Shown: positions 33,638 through 45,512 of the stretch, piece after piece
How the letters are laid out: each line of letters starts with the position of its first letter
Numbering within the stretch: the first letter of the stretch is position 1
From: Typha latifolia
Lineage: Eukaryota > Streptophyta > Magnoliopsida > Poales > Typhaceae
Length of the DNA: 64,000 nucleotides
Direction of reading: 5' to 3'
NCBI GenBank assembly: GCA_019914945.1
Contig: CM034099.1
Coordinates: forward strand, 13,095,001-13,159,000
Translations under genes and position numbers: made by a program
The notes under the pieces: model-generated
What the model was told of the DNA's origin: nothing
The model's database searches: none
The model's input: the letters and a program-made list of their open reading frames with translations, nothing else

Positions 33638-36472
33638 TGTGACACCCAACTCTAAACACGTGCATGACACGAGCCCACACGGCACGTGCGTAGCACCTGA
33701 CCAGTTGGTTAGATACCAACAATCAAATAAACCTGTAGCAACATCATAATTTTATCCACAACCTCTAAATTAAGAATAACTCAAGTCTAACTGTCAACAG
33801 CATACAAATAACCCTACATGGGCCCTACACAGGCCACAACACATCATCAAGAGCTTTTCACAACTATACATCCACAACAGTAGTTTATACAGAATTATAT
33901 AAGTACAATGTCACCTGCTAAAATATAAGACAAGGATATAGATACACTTTGGAGGATGTCCACTAGTACATTGGATAAGATAACTCATCTAGCAGAAAAC
34001 ACTAACCACCCTCTACTCCTCACTCACCGGCAAAACCTCTAAGGGAGTATCCTGCTCCTCTCGTTCACCTAGGTTTTTGGAAGAGGAAAAAACAAGAGAG
34101 TCATGAGCAAAAGGCTAAGTGAATAGACCTTACCCCGAATCAGTGAAACCAAACAGAGAGTAAATCAAGTACTGGATAATATGAATCAGAAAGAGTATCA
34201 TGTTATGAATGAGTAAATGAATGTGTCATCAATACTACATAAATGAAATATAGATAACATGTCATGTCATAATTGATGAAAATACATAATCCTCGACAAT
34301 GAATAAATAGATCACCACGTCATATGATCATCAATCTCTCTATCAAATATGACACATGATGCATGCCGACTATGACAATGCTATGATATCAGATACAATC
34401 ATATATGATGTATATTGACCACTCAATAATCAGGTATGTCAGCTAATAATGACATCATATGCACTTCTTAACATCACGATCATCACCGACATCTCGGTAT
34501 AATACCATCATACTAGACCACTGTGCACAGTCAACACCCGGTACTTGATCTCAACATCATGCCCGAAGGCTCAGAGCATACTCTGCCATCCGCAAGGAGT
34601 ATCTCAAATATAATTATACCCTGCCATCCGCTAGGGTATCAACATCCATCCAGACCGGGCACCCTTCTAACTGATAGAAATCTCGTCAGGATAACTCGCC
34701 ACATATGCCCTGGCGAACGGCATGTGTCCGAATGTCTGCTGCGCACACAGACTAACGACCTCGGACGTAAGGCCAACAGGATCGCGACCATGTCGAGCGA
34801 TCAATCATCCACCAAGCGCGTCCTAACCCTCGCGCCCACTCGGGTATCCTCACGCTTTCTATCAACTATCCTATCAATCACATTTCATGCTTTCCTTCTA
34901 AATGACAGATCATATGCATATATTCAGTACGATAACAAGTCAATGCATAACAGGAATTTAGGTGGAATAGGAATCAAGAGAAAATGATGCAAGGTAGTCT
35001 CCAACTGTATCGTCAACACATGCATACTCATGCTAATCTATTACATGCATACTCATGCTATAGATCAACTCGGTAAACAATCATAACAGTAGAATCATCT
35101 CTGATTATCTCTATATATATCACCAATGTACTCTTATTCTAAATCAGCGTAATCGAATGCATGATAAAATATGCTCGACTATAATCATCTCTAGATAAAA
35201 TCATATAATCATGCTGGAGGTCAAAACATGCATATACACAAATATATAATGTAACCTAATTTGAGAAAGGCGTCTAAGGGATAAGACTACTCACTCCACT
35301 GCAATTATCAAACTGCCACTCGTTCACGCTGCTACGATAACGATCAAGCCTCAATAGCTAAGTCCACAGGGTCTTGAACAGGGGGGTCGGGATCTAAAAT
35401 TATTTGTAACAAATATGTCAGTCTTTTTATTAATTAAAATTAACCCGACAAAAAGACAGTTTCTTGTTGTAAGTATGTACTCTTCATTTCTATATTTGGT
35501 TCGTTATTTATTAATCATAATTATATTATTTAATAGTGTATTTAAAATATATTTTATCTGTCTATTATTCTCTTTGATAATTAAGAAAATAAGAATTAAG
35601 TTACTGCAAATAATTACGTAAGAATATACGTATATAACCCTAATAATTACTATTACCTACTTAGGATTAAAATAATAATTTATATTGCAGGTATTTTACT
35701 AAACATGATATAATTAGAATGATATACTAACTATGATATGATTATATTTAATTTGTACAGCTTAAATACATTAAATTAACCAAGCTAAACTAATTGTGCA
35801 CATATATATATATATATATATATGAGCCCAGCACCATGCACAGCAAGGCGCTGGGCCGAGTAGGGTGCAGCCAGAGGAGAGAAGGGAAGAAGGAGGAGGA
35901 GGAGAGGAAGAAGAAAGAGAAGAAGAAGAAGAAGAAGAAAGAAAAAGGAAGAAGAGGGTTGGGCCATGGGGGAGGGGTGCGGCCGCTGGTGGCCACTCAG
36001 CGGCCGGCCTCTCGCCGACGGCTCAATCCTCCGGCGGTTCCGAAAGGAAGCCGACAAGGAGGAAAAGAGAAATAGAGAGAGAGAGGTGGAGAGAGAGAGG
36101 GAGAGAGAGAGAGAGGGAGGGAGGGAGGCTCACCGGAGTTAGGGGAGGTGGCGGCGGCAGTGGGTAGAGAGGGAGAGTGTTTGAGAGAGAGAGAGAGAGA
36201 GAAAGGTCAAAGATAGCTCGAAAGAGAAAAAGAGAGAGAGAGGAAGAAAAGGGAGAGAGAGGCGGTGGGGAGGAAGGCTGCGGCGGCGGCGGGGGCCCAC
36301 CGCGCCAGCTGGCTCGGCCAGGTTGGCCGGGCCAGCGCTTGGGGCGCGTGGCGCCCATCTCCGTTGCCACTACATGGCACGACAGCTCGTGCCATGCAGT
36401 GCAGAAATTTTTTTTTTTATTTTTTTTTTTTATTTTTATTTTTATTTTTTTTTTTAACCTTGGGTTATTACA
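33638..36472 (-). mobile_element. T2 solo LTR inside the H element
   Basis: It runs from TGTGACACCC to TTGGGTTATTACA, 2835 bp, with no internal region. It is homologous along its length to 16201-18982, with matching GA/GAA tracts at 35870-36260. Confidence 0.9.
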
Positions 36473-38323
36473 ACTAAAGAGTTTATTGTGGAATGTGATG
36501 CATCGGGAGTTAGCATAAGAGTTGTACTAATGCATGGAGGACATCCCATAGCTTTCCTTAGTAAGGATTTGTCATCAAAATCTCAGCAATTATCGACTTA
36601 TGAGAGACATATGTTGGCAATTCTGCATGCGATGACAAAGTAGAGGCCTCATTTGATCGGTAGACGATTCATTATCTGAACTGATCAAAAGAGCCTTCCA
36701 TACTTTATGGGACAGCGCATACACACTCCGGCACAGCAGTGATGGGTCACAAAATTGCTAGGATATGATTATGAAATCCAATACAATAAGAGAACAGAAA
36801 ATAGAGCGGCGGATGCACTATCGCGCCAACCTTATACTGCCAAGCTTGCAGCCTATTCATCTCCTACCATTCCTTTCCTTGACGAGCTGAGGTATGCATG
36901 TACATCTGACCCAGATATTTTGATATTATTGCAGGAGATGATAGATGATCCAGAGCACCATCTAGAGTTGGAAAATCGAGGCGTGTTGCTGTTGGACCGC
37001 GGATGCATTCGAGTGCCCGCAAATGATGGATTGCAGCAGAAATTGTTGGAGCACTTCCACCATACTCTAGAGGCTGGTCATGAGGGTGTCTTGAGGACAT
37101 ATAGGAGGATATCTCAGAGTTGCACGTGGTCAGGATTGCGGCGGGATGTGAGGAGTTTTGTCCGTGCTTGCGAAGTCTGTCAAAGGACTAAAGCAACCAC
37201 ATTAAAATCGGCCAGATTACTACAACCTTTACCTATATCGGAGCATGTTTGGAAAGACATTTCTATGGATTTTATAGAGGGTCTTCCGCTTAGTACATGG
37301 TTATTCTTTTATCTTTGTGGTGGTTAACAAATTGAGCAAGTATGCGCACTTTTTGGCATTGTCATATCCGTTTTTCAACCAAGTTGGTGGCTGAAATTTT
37401 TGTTAGAGATGCTGCTCGGTTACATGGCATACCACGCACAATTTTCTCGGATTGTGATCGTGTACTTATGAGTGACTTTTGGATGGAGTTTTTAAGATTG
37501 CAGGAGACTCGATTGAACTTCAGTTCGGCCTACCATCCACAGACGGGCGGCCAAACCGAGGTAGTCAATCGAGGCATTGAGCAGTACTTGAGGTACTTTG
37601 TTGGAGAGATGCCGAGATGATGGTTGGAGTTCTTACTATGGGCGGAGTAGTCCTACAACACCGCCTACCATGGCAGCATTGGCATGACTCAATTTGAGGT
37701 GGTGTATGGATGCACAACTTCGACGTTACGCGCTTATCATCTAGTGGCATCTGCATATCGTACGGAGGTGGACTTAGGTTTGATGGATAGAAACGCCACA
37801 TTGAGGAGGTTGCGTGCTCATCTTAAACTTGCTCAAAACCGCATGAAGCAAATTTATGATCGTAGACATAGGGAGCAGGAGTTGGACATCGGCAGCTGGA
37901 TGTTTGTGAGTGTGCAGCCGTATTGACAGGCAACCTTATGTCCAATGTGTAACCAAAAGTTAGCACATCGCTACTTTGGTCCCGGGTGTTGGAGCGTATT
38001 GGTTCGGTTGCATATCGTTTGGAGCTGCAAGAGGGTCGAGAGTGCATCATATTTTACATGTTTCATTGATGAGAGAGCGCATTGGAGATCATGAGATTGT
38101 TAGATCGGTTCTACCAGAGCCATTGGAGGAGATACAGATCGTAGAGCTAGTTTGAGTACTTGCTAGATGTTGACGATGACATGGTACCAGATTGGAGATT
38201 GAGATTCTAGTTGAGTGGCTTGGCAAGCCATCCGATGAGGCGATATGGGAGTTGGAGACTGATATCTAAGAGTGTTTCCCCGACTTTTCAAATTGAGCGC
38301 AAGGTAGGGGAAGCGTGGTGGGC
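36473..38323 (+). pseudogene. Gypsy RNase H, integrase and chromodomain (H element)
   Basis: RNase H resumes at TKEFIVECDASG. It continues through LSTYERHMLAILHAMTK and YDYEIQYNKRTENRAADALS. Integrase has the zinc region HFHHTLEAGHEG ... CEVCQRTK, then MDFIEGLP (about 37268), a frameshift near 37300, FSDCDRVL and QTEVVNR. The C-terminal domain is followed by a chromodomain remnant (ILVEWLGKPSDEA, about 38200). The polypurine tract AAGGTAGGGGAAGCG is at 38301-38315. Many stops are present. The chromodomain would direct integration to marked chromatin, which places the family among chromoviruses. Confidence 0.85.
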
Positions 38324-39057
38324 TAATACACTTAGATAAGATATTTTCTTATTGCATTAGGTGCTTATTTTCATTAAAATAAAATTCCAATAGGTCGCGT
38401 TCGAACGTAGGAGGGGTCACGTTCGAACGCCATTGTGAACGCCTGTATCAGGTTCGCAAATACAAAGAATGCATATTGTGCGTTCGAACGCGGTCGGGCG
38501 AGTTTGAATGTCCGCATTCGAATGCCTGCATCACATTTGCACATGCAGAGAACATGTCTTGGTGCGTTCGAACGCGATCGGGCACGTTCGAACGAGATCG
38601 ATGGGAATCCTCTAGAATTAGGTTTCATATTGTTTTAGGGCTTGTTGGCTAGCCTCTATATATATGTGGATGGCAACCAAATTCATTATGCTATTGGATT
38701 ATTGATTTCTTGCCTCTTATTTTCTCTCTAGACTTCTCCCTCCTCCTTCTTCACCAACTTTCCACCTCTACCATTGGCAATATCTCTCCTAACTTCTAAT
38801 CTCCCTTGACTGTCAAGCCGCCCCTATTCTTTGGGATCTCGACCACTTTGTTCCCTTCGTCTACATCTTTTAACCACTTCCATAAACCACCTTCATCTCC
38901 ATACCCATCCATAATCATAACATCCACTCCGCCCATCACCACCATCATCACCCACATTGTTCATTATTTTTATCCTTGCTACAGTTTGAATCTTCAAAGG
39001 ATATTAATATGAATCTAACCCAATTAATTTCGTAATTTTCTGACTAGTAAAGAATAG
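38324..39057 (+). mobile_element. 3' LTR of the H element, 3' end truncated
   Basis: It starts TAATACACTTAG like the 5' LTR. It keeps about 30 bp (near 38359-38390) that the 5' LTR lacks. It stops at about 39057, roughly 70 bp before the expected TTATCA end. Confidence 0.8.
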
Positions 39058-39381
39058 TGGATTTTCGCAGACCGCGTTCAAATGGGGTCGAACGCGTTCG
39101 AACACACAAAATGTGTTCTCTGTCGATGTGAACCTGATGCAGGTGTTCGAACACGGCGTTCGAACATGCCCGATCGCATTAGAACGCACATTTCGTGTTC
39201 TCTATTTTTGTAAACCTGATGTAGGCATTCGCAAGCGCATTCGAATGTGCCCCACCCGCATTCGAACATGACCTACAAAAATCTTACTTTTCTATGAAAT
39301 AAGCAGTAAAACAATAAGAAAAGACACTCATAAAGTGTATCCATACTCAAGACGACATCGATGAAGTTTGAATCATATTAG
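39058..39381 (-). mobile_element. Family-G LTR, right part
   Basis: This continues the LTR interrupted at 31771 and ends with GACATCGATGAAGTTTGAATCA, the inverted start of a G LTR. It contains several TTCGAACG-type palindromes (39076-39260). Confidence 0.75.
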
Positions 39382-39608
39382 TGTTCCAGTAGTTTGGACC
39401 ACAAAAGAAAGAGGAGGGAGATGTAGAGGCCGGTGACCTAGTTGAGAGAGATGTCAGGGCAAAAGCTAATTAATCTTTAATTCCAAGTATATCTAAGATA
39501 CAAGCCATAAGGCCCTATTTATAGAGATTAAATCAAAAAGTCTAAAACAAATTTACCTACGCCAATTTTCCTTATCTTCCCGAAAAAACCCTTCGTTTAG
39601 CCGCAGAT
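39382..39608. other. Unassigned sequence between two elements
   Basis: No reading frame and no repeat is recognised. It may be the 3' flank of the G element. Confidence 0.4.
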
Positions 39609-40435
39609 AGATTCCAAACTCGGATCCAAACCAATCACTATGATAGTAGCAGTTACAAGACTGACTCACAAAATAACCCGTCGATCCAAACGACTTTGTT
39701 CTTCTCAGTCTTGCTCGCTAGAACCCACGACTCACTGCTTCTCGTGATTGAAGTCCAATCTCAGTAACTCTCGAGATTGATCTTTCGTCTAGATAACCCT
39801 TAAGACGAAAGATTAAATTCTTGTATATGAGAAGAGCCTTGTTAGTTGAAGAACCGATGTAGCCTCAAGAAGTCTCCTTCAATAATGCTTCTTCAACCAC
39901 CCCTTAAGATAGGGCATCATGATCCTTATATATGATCTCCAAGATAGAGCCAAATCTAAGTCTTATCCGTACTCACGAAAGTCCAATTTTATCAAACTTC
40001 GTTGGTGCGTTCAAACGCGGCCCGGGTGCGTTCGAACGTCATGACTTGAACTCAGGTGCGTTCGAACGGGCCCGAGTGCGTTCGAACGCGACAACTTGAA
40101 TTCTTCAGGTTGCGTTCGAACGCGTTGGTGAACGCAGCTCTCGGTCTGTGTGAACACAGTACCCGCGTTCTAACGCATTTGTGAACGCGGCTCTCTGTCT
40201 GCGTGAATGCAGTACCCATGTTCAAACGCGTTTGTGAACGCGGCTCTCTATCTGTGTGAACACAATACCCGCGTTCGAACGCGTTTGTGAACGCGGTGTG
40301 AACTCAACGGCTTTTCTCCAATAATCTTGCAATTCTTCAGATCAGAGATATTCTAGACTTGTGTAAAGCTCATATACATGAAAAAATACACTTAGAATAT
40401 TTTGTACACAATTGCCAACAAATAAAAACCTAACA
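39609..40435 (-). mobile_element. 3' LTR of copia copy C, truncated
   Basis: The TGTTAGG end at 40435 is intact. The other end lacks roughly 150 bp compared with 43252-44228. The 53-bp minisatellite (about three units) is at 40110-40305. Confidence 0.85.
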
Positions 40436-40450
40436 ATCTCCCCCTTTGGC
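40436..40450 (-). other. Polypurine tract of copia copy C
   Basis: On the minus strand GCCAAAGGGGGAGAT directly precedes the LTR start TGTTAGG. A second similar tract, ATAGGGGGAG, lies at 40677-40686 at the end of the extra ORF. Confidence 0.8.
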
Positions 40451-40684
40451 AATTTGTGACAAAACAACTAGATTACAAGATATTACATAGAATTCAAAAT
40501 GAGCATTCAACAAGTCTAGAAGATTTCGTACTTCAATCCCTGCAAATAATAAAAATATACCAATCCAAGATCAAGTGAAAATAACTTGAAATGAATAACA
40601 ATCCAAACATAAGTTATCAAGCAAGAATTTCACAAGTATTCACGCGAAGTTATTATGCAGTAAACATAAACTAGTAAACTCCCC

Positions 40685-41521
40685 CTATGGCTTGAGAGGA
40701 GACGACTGGTCGTGAGCTTGACTCCGCTTAAGAGTAATCCGATCCAACGGTTTGTGCGAAGTAAGAGAAGGTTCCGAAGCATCCACACGCACCCCACTCT
40801 GAGTGCACAAATTTGTAATAAAGATGCCAAACGGTAACCCCTCACGAGGTGCTTCTTTCTATGCAGCTGTGAGTATTGAATCATAGATCACCGCAACCAA
40901 ATCAACCGAGACTCCAGATAACATTGCATGAAGAAGAAATGCACGATCCAGACTAATGCTTGAATGTCGAGTCTTGGGGGTGACATTGTACAGACAAAAC
41001 AGGTGAAGCATGCGAGCCACTAGTGTCAGCTTCGCATGCGGCATCATGTTCCCCTTCCAACATTCCCCTTTGATCAGTACAGTGCCAGCATAGTCATCGA
41101 CATCAGGAAGTGGAGCAGACGTGGGGTACTAGAACTCACCATCAGGAAGACGAAGTTCAGCGCGAATGACATCTGAGTCCAAGTACACAGACACCCCACG
41201 AATAGTAGAACGAATACAGCGTTCTAAAACCGTGGCATTACTAAAAAATTCCTGAACAACTTCCACATAAGCAGTTCCACTTATCCGACACACCGATAAC
41301 CATCCTCGCTCAGTAAATATCTGTTTTATCCCCAAGGTAGAAAAATCGGAAATGACCACGAGTCGTTCACAGATAACAAGACGGGTCCCAAAATTATGCT
41401 TGTATCGCCCGACAGCCGTTGAAGTAGAAAACTTTGGAGCCGAAGTAAGTGAGGAAGGCAGCCTAGGTTTCTTGGAAACTACAGCGTTTCTAGGCATTCT
41501 TGAGAAAGAAACAAGATGCAA
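40685..41521 (-). pseudogene. Extra 3' ORF of copia copy C (putative plant transposon protein domain)
   Basis: It opens at the ATG at 41521 (MHLVSFSRMPRN) and would end at the TAG at 40685, about 278 codons. It includes a basic N-terminus, ICERLVVISDF, FTERGWLSVCRISG, VVQEFFSNATVLERC, LDSDVIRAELRLPDGEF, MMPHAKLTLVARMLHLFC and SISLDRAFLLHAMLSGVSVD. Two in-frame stops break it, at 41129-41131 and 40859-40861; copy A keeps Gln at both positions. So the undamaged family ORF was probably one continuous protein. Similarity to the plant transposon protein domain PF20167 is from memory of its motifs. The role is unknown. It could be an acquired host-derived or mobile-element gene. Confidence 0.6.
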
Positions 41522-41636
41522 GATTCAATATATGCCCAAAGCAAACAAAAAGATAGCAAGTAAGAAAAAAATCCAAGAAATCATGAAGGCCCTAAATGAA
41601 ATCCATAATCCACTTGAAAACACTAAGATATCACGT

Positions 41637-43203
41637 TCAATTTAGAAGCATTCATCCAGGATTGATTTGTAAATGCGATTGATGACTTCAAATATTCTTC
41701 TTTTTGTATACCTGCAGAAATGAAGACAGTTTTATTATTATTTGAATTACTAGTGTATCCAACACCATACCTATCTTTTCCGGGATCTTGAGCCTTTAGG
41801 ATCTCGTCAAGTTTGTTCTTCCCTTTTAGAAATGTCACTTCCTTATTCAGTCGCTCTAGTTCAATTTCATCAGCCTTCATTTTATTTTTTGCATTGTCAA
41901 GTTGTTCAGAAAGGTCTTTGACAAGTTCAAGTTCCAATTTGTACTTCTCTTCAAATTGAATTCTTTCAAGTTCGATTACCTTGAGTCGTTGATGTAGTCT
42001 AAGATTGCTTTTCTTGAGTTTAAACGACTCCAGGTATAGGTCATTATATGTCTTTTGAATTTCAGATTCATCTTCTTCAGCTGGTAACATATCTTGATCA
42101 TCTGTACTATCAGTATTAACAATGGAATCAATATTGAGTAGAGAAGAGGCAAAAGCAATAAAGTTTTCTTCGTCTTTTCCAAAATCATCATCAGATTCAT
42201 CTGAGTCATCCCAAGTAACTTTCATAGCTTTACCCTTCTTCTTAAGGCGATTAGGGCATTCTTGTGCTATGTGTCCAAAACTAGAACATTCAAAACATCG
42301 AACTTTATTCCCAGAATTCTTATTTTTCTGTTTGACACCGTTGTTGCTCATACCTGTGTTCGAACTCACAGTATTCTTCTTTTTCACAAATGTTTTGCTT
42401 TTCTCAAGTTTTTCAGCATTCAACTTGTTTGGCTTCCGAAAGAATTTATTGAACTTTTTGACGAACATGGCCAACATCTCAACATCTAAATCACCTTCAT
42501 CATCAGACTCCTCTATACTTTATTCAACTGTGGATAGGGCAATCCCTTTGGACTTCCTCGGTTTTGAAAGGCTGGACTCAAATGTTTGTAGATTTCCTAT
42601 CAATTGTTCAACTTTCATAGAATCGATTTCCTTGCTTTCCTCAATAGCTGTAACTTTCACCTGAAACCTCTTTGGAAGAGACTTAAGGATCTTACGGACA
42701 ATTTTGTTTTCAGGAATTTTCTCTCATAGGTTGAAACTGGAGTTGACTATATCACTCAGCTTTGCATAAAACTCATCAAATGTCTCATTCTCCTCCATAC
42801 GTAGAGTTTCAAAACTAGTAGTCAACCTCTAAAGTTTAGAAAGTTTTACAGCCATAGTTCCTTCGTGAGTAGTTTCTAAGATCATCCAAGCTTCTTTTGC
42901 TATCTCACAAGTAGAGATTCTTCTAAATTCTTCCGAGGAAACACAACTAAAAATTGCATTTATTGCCTTGCTATTCCATCCAACTTTTTCATAGTCTGAC
43001 CTATCCCATGACTCTATCGGTTTATCAGCAAGTTTATCATCCACCATGTACATTGGTGGACTCCAACCGTTCACAACGACAAACCATACTCGTTCATCTA
43101 TAGACTTCAAGTAAGCTCTCATCCTAGCTTTTCAATATCCATAATTTTATCCATCTAGGATAGGAGATCTAATAGATGATGGTCCATCTCTATGAAAATC
43201 CAT
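41637..43203 (-). pseudogene. Copia gag (copy C)
   Basis: The start codon at 43203 gives MDFHRDGPSSI; the conserved YLKSIDERVWF and KAINAIFSCVSSEEFRRIS follow. The C-terminal 284 codons (42477 to 41623) are open. They hold the CCHC knuckle CFECSSFGHIAQEC, acidic DDSDESDDD, and a long Glu/Lys/Leu region that looks like a coiled coil. The frame ends at the deletion junction (ASKLN then VIS). A stop near 42835 and others split the N-terminal half. It lacks the second knuckle and the protease. Confidence 0.85.
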
Positions 43204-43237
43204 GCCTATCTTATCTCTCTCAAAGGTGAGAGAACCC

Positions 43238-43251
43238 GCTCTGATACCAAT
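43238..43251 (-). other. Primer-binding site of copia copy C
   Basis: ATTGGTATCAGAGC on the minus strand is a perfect TGGTATCAGAGC. Confidence 0.9.
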
Positions 43252-44228
43252 TGAAAAACCCCTAGACACAAGTATGTATCTAAATACTAGGCAATGATAT
43301 CACTCGTTCGCTTAAATAAAAGTCCGTAGAAATATTAAGAACGAAAGAAGAGATGAACGCCAAGATTTTAACGTGGAAAAACCCAAACGGGAAAAAACCA
43401 TGGATCCAAACTCGGATCAAAACCAATCACTATGATAGTAGCAGTTATAAGACTGACTCACAAAACAACCCGTCGATCCAAACGACTTTGTTCTTCTCAG
43501 TCTTGCTCGCTAGAACCCATGACTCACTGCTTCTCGTGATTGAAGTCCAATCTCAGTAACTCTCGAGATTGATCTTTCGTCTAGATAACCCTTAAGACGA
43601 AAGATTAAATTCTTGTAGATGAGAAGAGCCTTGTTAGTTGAAGAACCGATGTAGCCTCAAGAAGTCTCCTTCAATAATGCTTCTTCAACCACCCCTTAAG
43701 ATAGGGCATCATGATCCTTATATATGGTCTCCAAGATAGAGCCAAATCCAAGTCTTATCCGTACTCACGAAAGTCCAATTTTATCAAACTTCGTTGGTGC
43801 GTTCGAACGCGGCCCGGGTGCGTTCGAACAGCATGACTTGAACTCAGGTGCGTTCGAACAGGACCAAGTGCATTTGAACGTGACAACTTGAATTCTTTAG
43901 GTTGCATTCGAACGTGTTTGTGAACGCAGCTCTCGGTCTGTGTGAACGCAGTACCCGCGTTTGAACGCGTTTGTGAATGCGGCTCTCTGTCTGTGTGAAT
44001 GCAGTACCCGCGTTCGAATGCGTTTGTAAACGCGGCTCTCTGTCTGTGTGAACACAGTACCCGTGTTCGAACGCGTTTGTGAATGCGGTGTGAACTCGAT
44101 GGCTTTTCTCCAATAATCTTGCAATTCTTCAGATCAGAGATATTCTAGACTTGTGTAAAGCTCATATACATGAAAAAAATACACTTAGAATATTTTGTAC
44201 ATAATTGCCAACAAATAAAAACCTAACA
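43252..44228 (-). mobile_element. 5' LTR of copia copy C
   Basis: It runs from TGTTAGG at 44228 to TTTCA at 43252, 977 bp. Three 53-bp minisatellite units lie at 43910-44095. Confidence 0.88.
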
Positions 44229-44229
44229 G

Positions 44230-44327
44230 ATCCGCTAGGGATTTTACTCCTATAAATAGTGGTGGACATGTGTATCCAATCCGCTAGGGATTTTACTCCT
44301 CTAAATAGTGGTGGACATGTGTTAATA
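44230..44327. repeat. 49-bp tandem duplication
   Basis: ATCCGCTAGGGATTTTACTC and the following bases through GGTGGACATGTGT occur at 44230 and again at 44279, nearly identical. The first copy contains TATAAATAG. Confidence 0.9.
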
Positions 44328-44699
44328 ATTCTAATTGAGAAAAGTTGAGTTTTGCTGGTTATTATTTTCGTCCTTATCTTTTTATATTACCTGTTAGATT
44401 GTCTTTATCTTCATAGGAGTAGATCATAACCGTAGATCATTGTCAAGTATCCAAACCCTAGCCACCTCCTACCTCTAGCAGCCACCCTACTACACGGCCG
44501 TCCACCACCACCCTTGGCCATCCACCACCATTCAACGACCGCCACAATATTGGAAATTACTATTCTGCCCTCCCTGGCCTATCTCCACTATTTTATTTTT
44601 ACCTTTTCATCTTGACATCCGATTTAGGTGAAATGCGAGCCATTAGAAAACTACCTCACCATGCTACCTTCACCTAAAGTTTCATAATCATCCTACGGA
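44328..44699. other. Unassigned, probably LTR debris
   Basis: No reading frame is present. A CCACC-rich stretch at 44465-44535 resembles the leader regions of the G/H LTRs. Confidence 0.35.
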
Positions 44700-45512
44700 C
44701 GGATCGTTCCAGATCTGGTTCGTAACACATGTTCAGGAATAATCAGAGTGCAACAATCTGAAGATCAGCCCAAATTCTTCTTAGGGCAAAAACTTCGAGG
44801 AGATATGCAGGAGATCTAACCATCCAATAGATATGTAACTTAGATAAATTGTTCCTCTTGAAGAATAAATCCAATGCAGCCGAGATCATGTTGATCGGAC
44901 TTGTAGATCAAAAGTTATGGGGAAAATACTGACCGTGGGTCAAATGGTGGCATGAGGAACGTGGGTAATGGAATAGGGAAATAATGATTAGGTTTTATGG
45001 AAGATGGTGTCTATGGTAGTAGGGTAGAGCATTAAGCTAGATGAAGGGGGAGAGAGTGGACCGATCCTTGAGAGGCAAGGGGGCATGGTCAGATTGAGGG
45101 AGGAAGAAGATGACATCCTAAATTGGATGTCGTTGGAGGAAAGAGAGAGAGTTGGGAAGGATAACTCCAATATTTCATTAATAATCTCCAATTAGGTTGC
45201 CTTCCACATATTTAGAGGCTAACCTATCAACAAAATAATTAAAAGATAACCCTACAATAATGCAGTTTGCCGATTGCGTTTGGATGTAGTTGAATGCGGA
45301 TTTCGCGTTCTCTATCGTTGTGAACATGTGTAGGCATTCGAATGCACTAAACACGTTCTCTATTTTTGTGAACGTATGCAGACGTTCGATAGTCGCGTTC
45401 AGACGCAGGAAGTCATGTTCGAACGTGACTGCCAAAAATCTTATTCCTCCAAAACAAAAGTTATTTCTAAAACAAAAAATAAACAAAAGTCATAACTAGT
45501 TGAATCGTAACA
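44700..45512 (-). mobile_element. Diverged G-like LTR
   Basis: It ends in AATCGTAACA at 45512. Its order matches family G: purine-rich block, GGTTGCCTTCCACATATTTA, then TTCGAATG-type motifs at 45270-45430. The left end is not defined. Confidence 0.6.

Larger units (their letters stand above)
31772..39057 (+). mobile_element. Family-H gypsy (chromovirus) element lacking gag, with a nested T2 solo LTR
   Basis: It has a 5' LTR (31772-32552), a primer-site array, RT, RNase H, integrase, a chromodomain, a polypurine tract (38301-38323) and a 3' LTR (38324-39057, end truncated). Gag and most of protease are gone: the array at 32626 is followed at once by GPITFDF, the end of protease. The T2 solo LTR at 33638-36472 splits it. 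All coding parts have stops. It sits inside a minus-strand family-G LTR. Confidence 0.85.
39609..44228 (-). mobile_element. Copia copy C: two LTRs, gag and extra ORF, pol deleted
   Basis: The 3' LTR is 39609-40435 (its far end is truncated), followed by a polypurine tract at 40436-40450, the extra ORF 40685-41521, a gag remnant 41637-43203, a primer site at 43238-43251 and the 5' LTR 43252-44228. Gag is joined straight to the sequence upstream of the extra ORF at about 41636, so protease, integrase, RT and RNase H are absent. The two LTRs are very similar by eye, so the insertion is relatively young. Confidence 0.88.

Noticed and set aside
42122..42664. Plus-strand 180-codon Ser/Phe-rich open frame
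   Set aside because: It is the antisense shadow of the copia gag coiled-coil region; the same shadow is at 60749-61279 in copy D.
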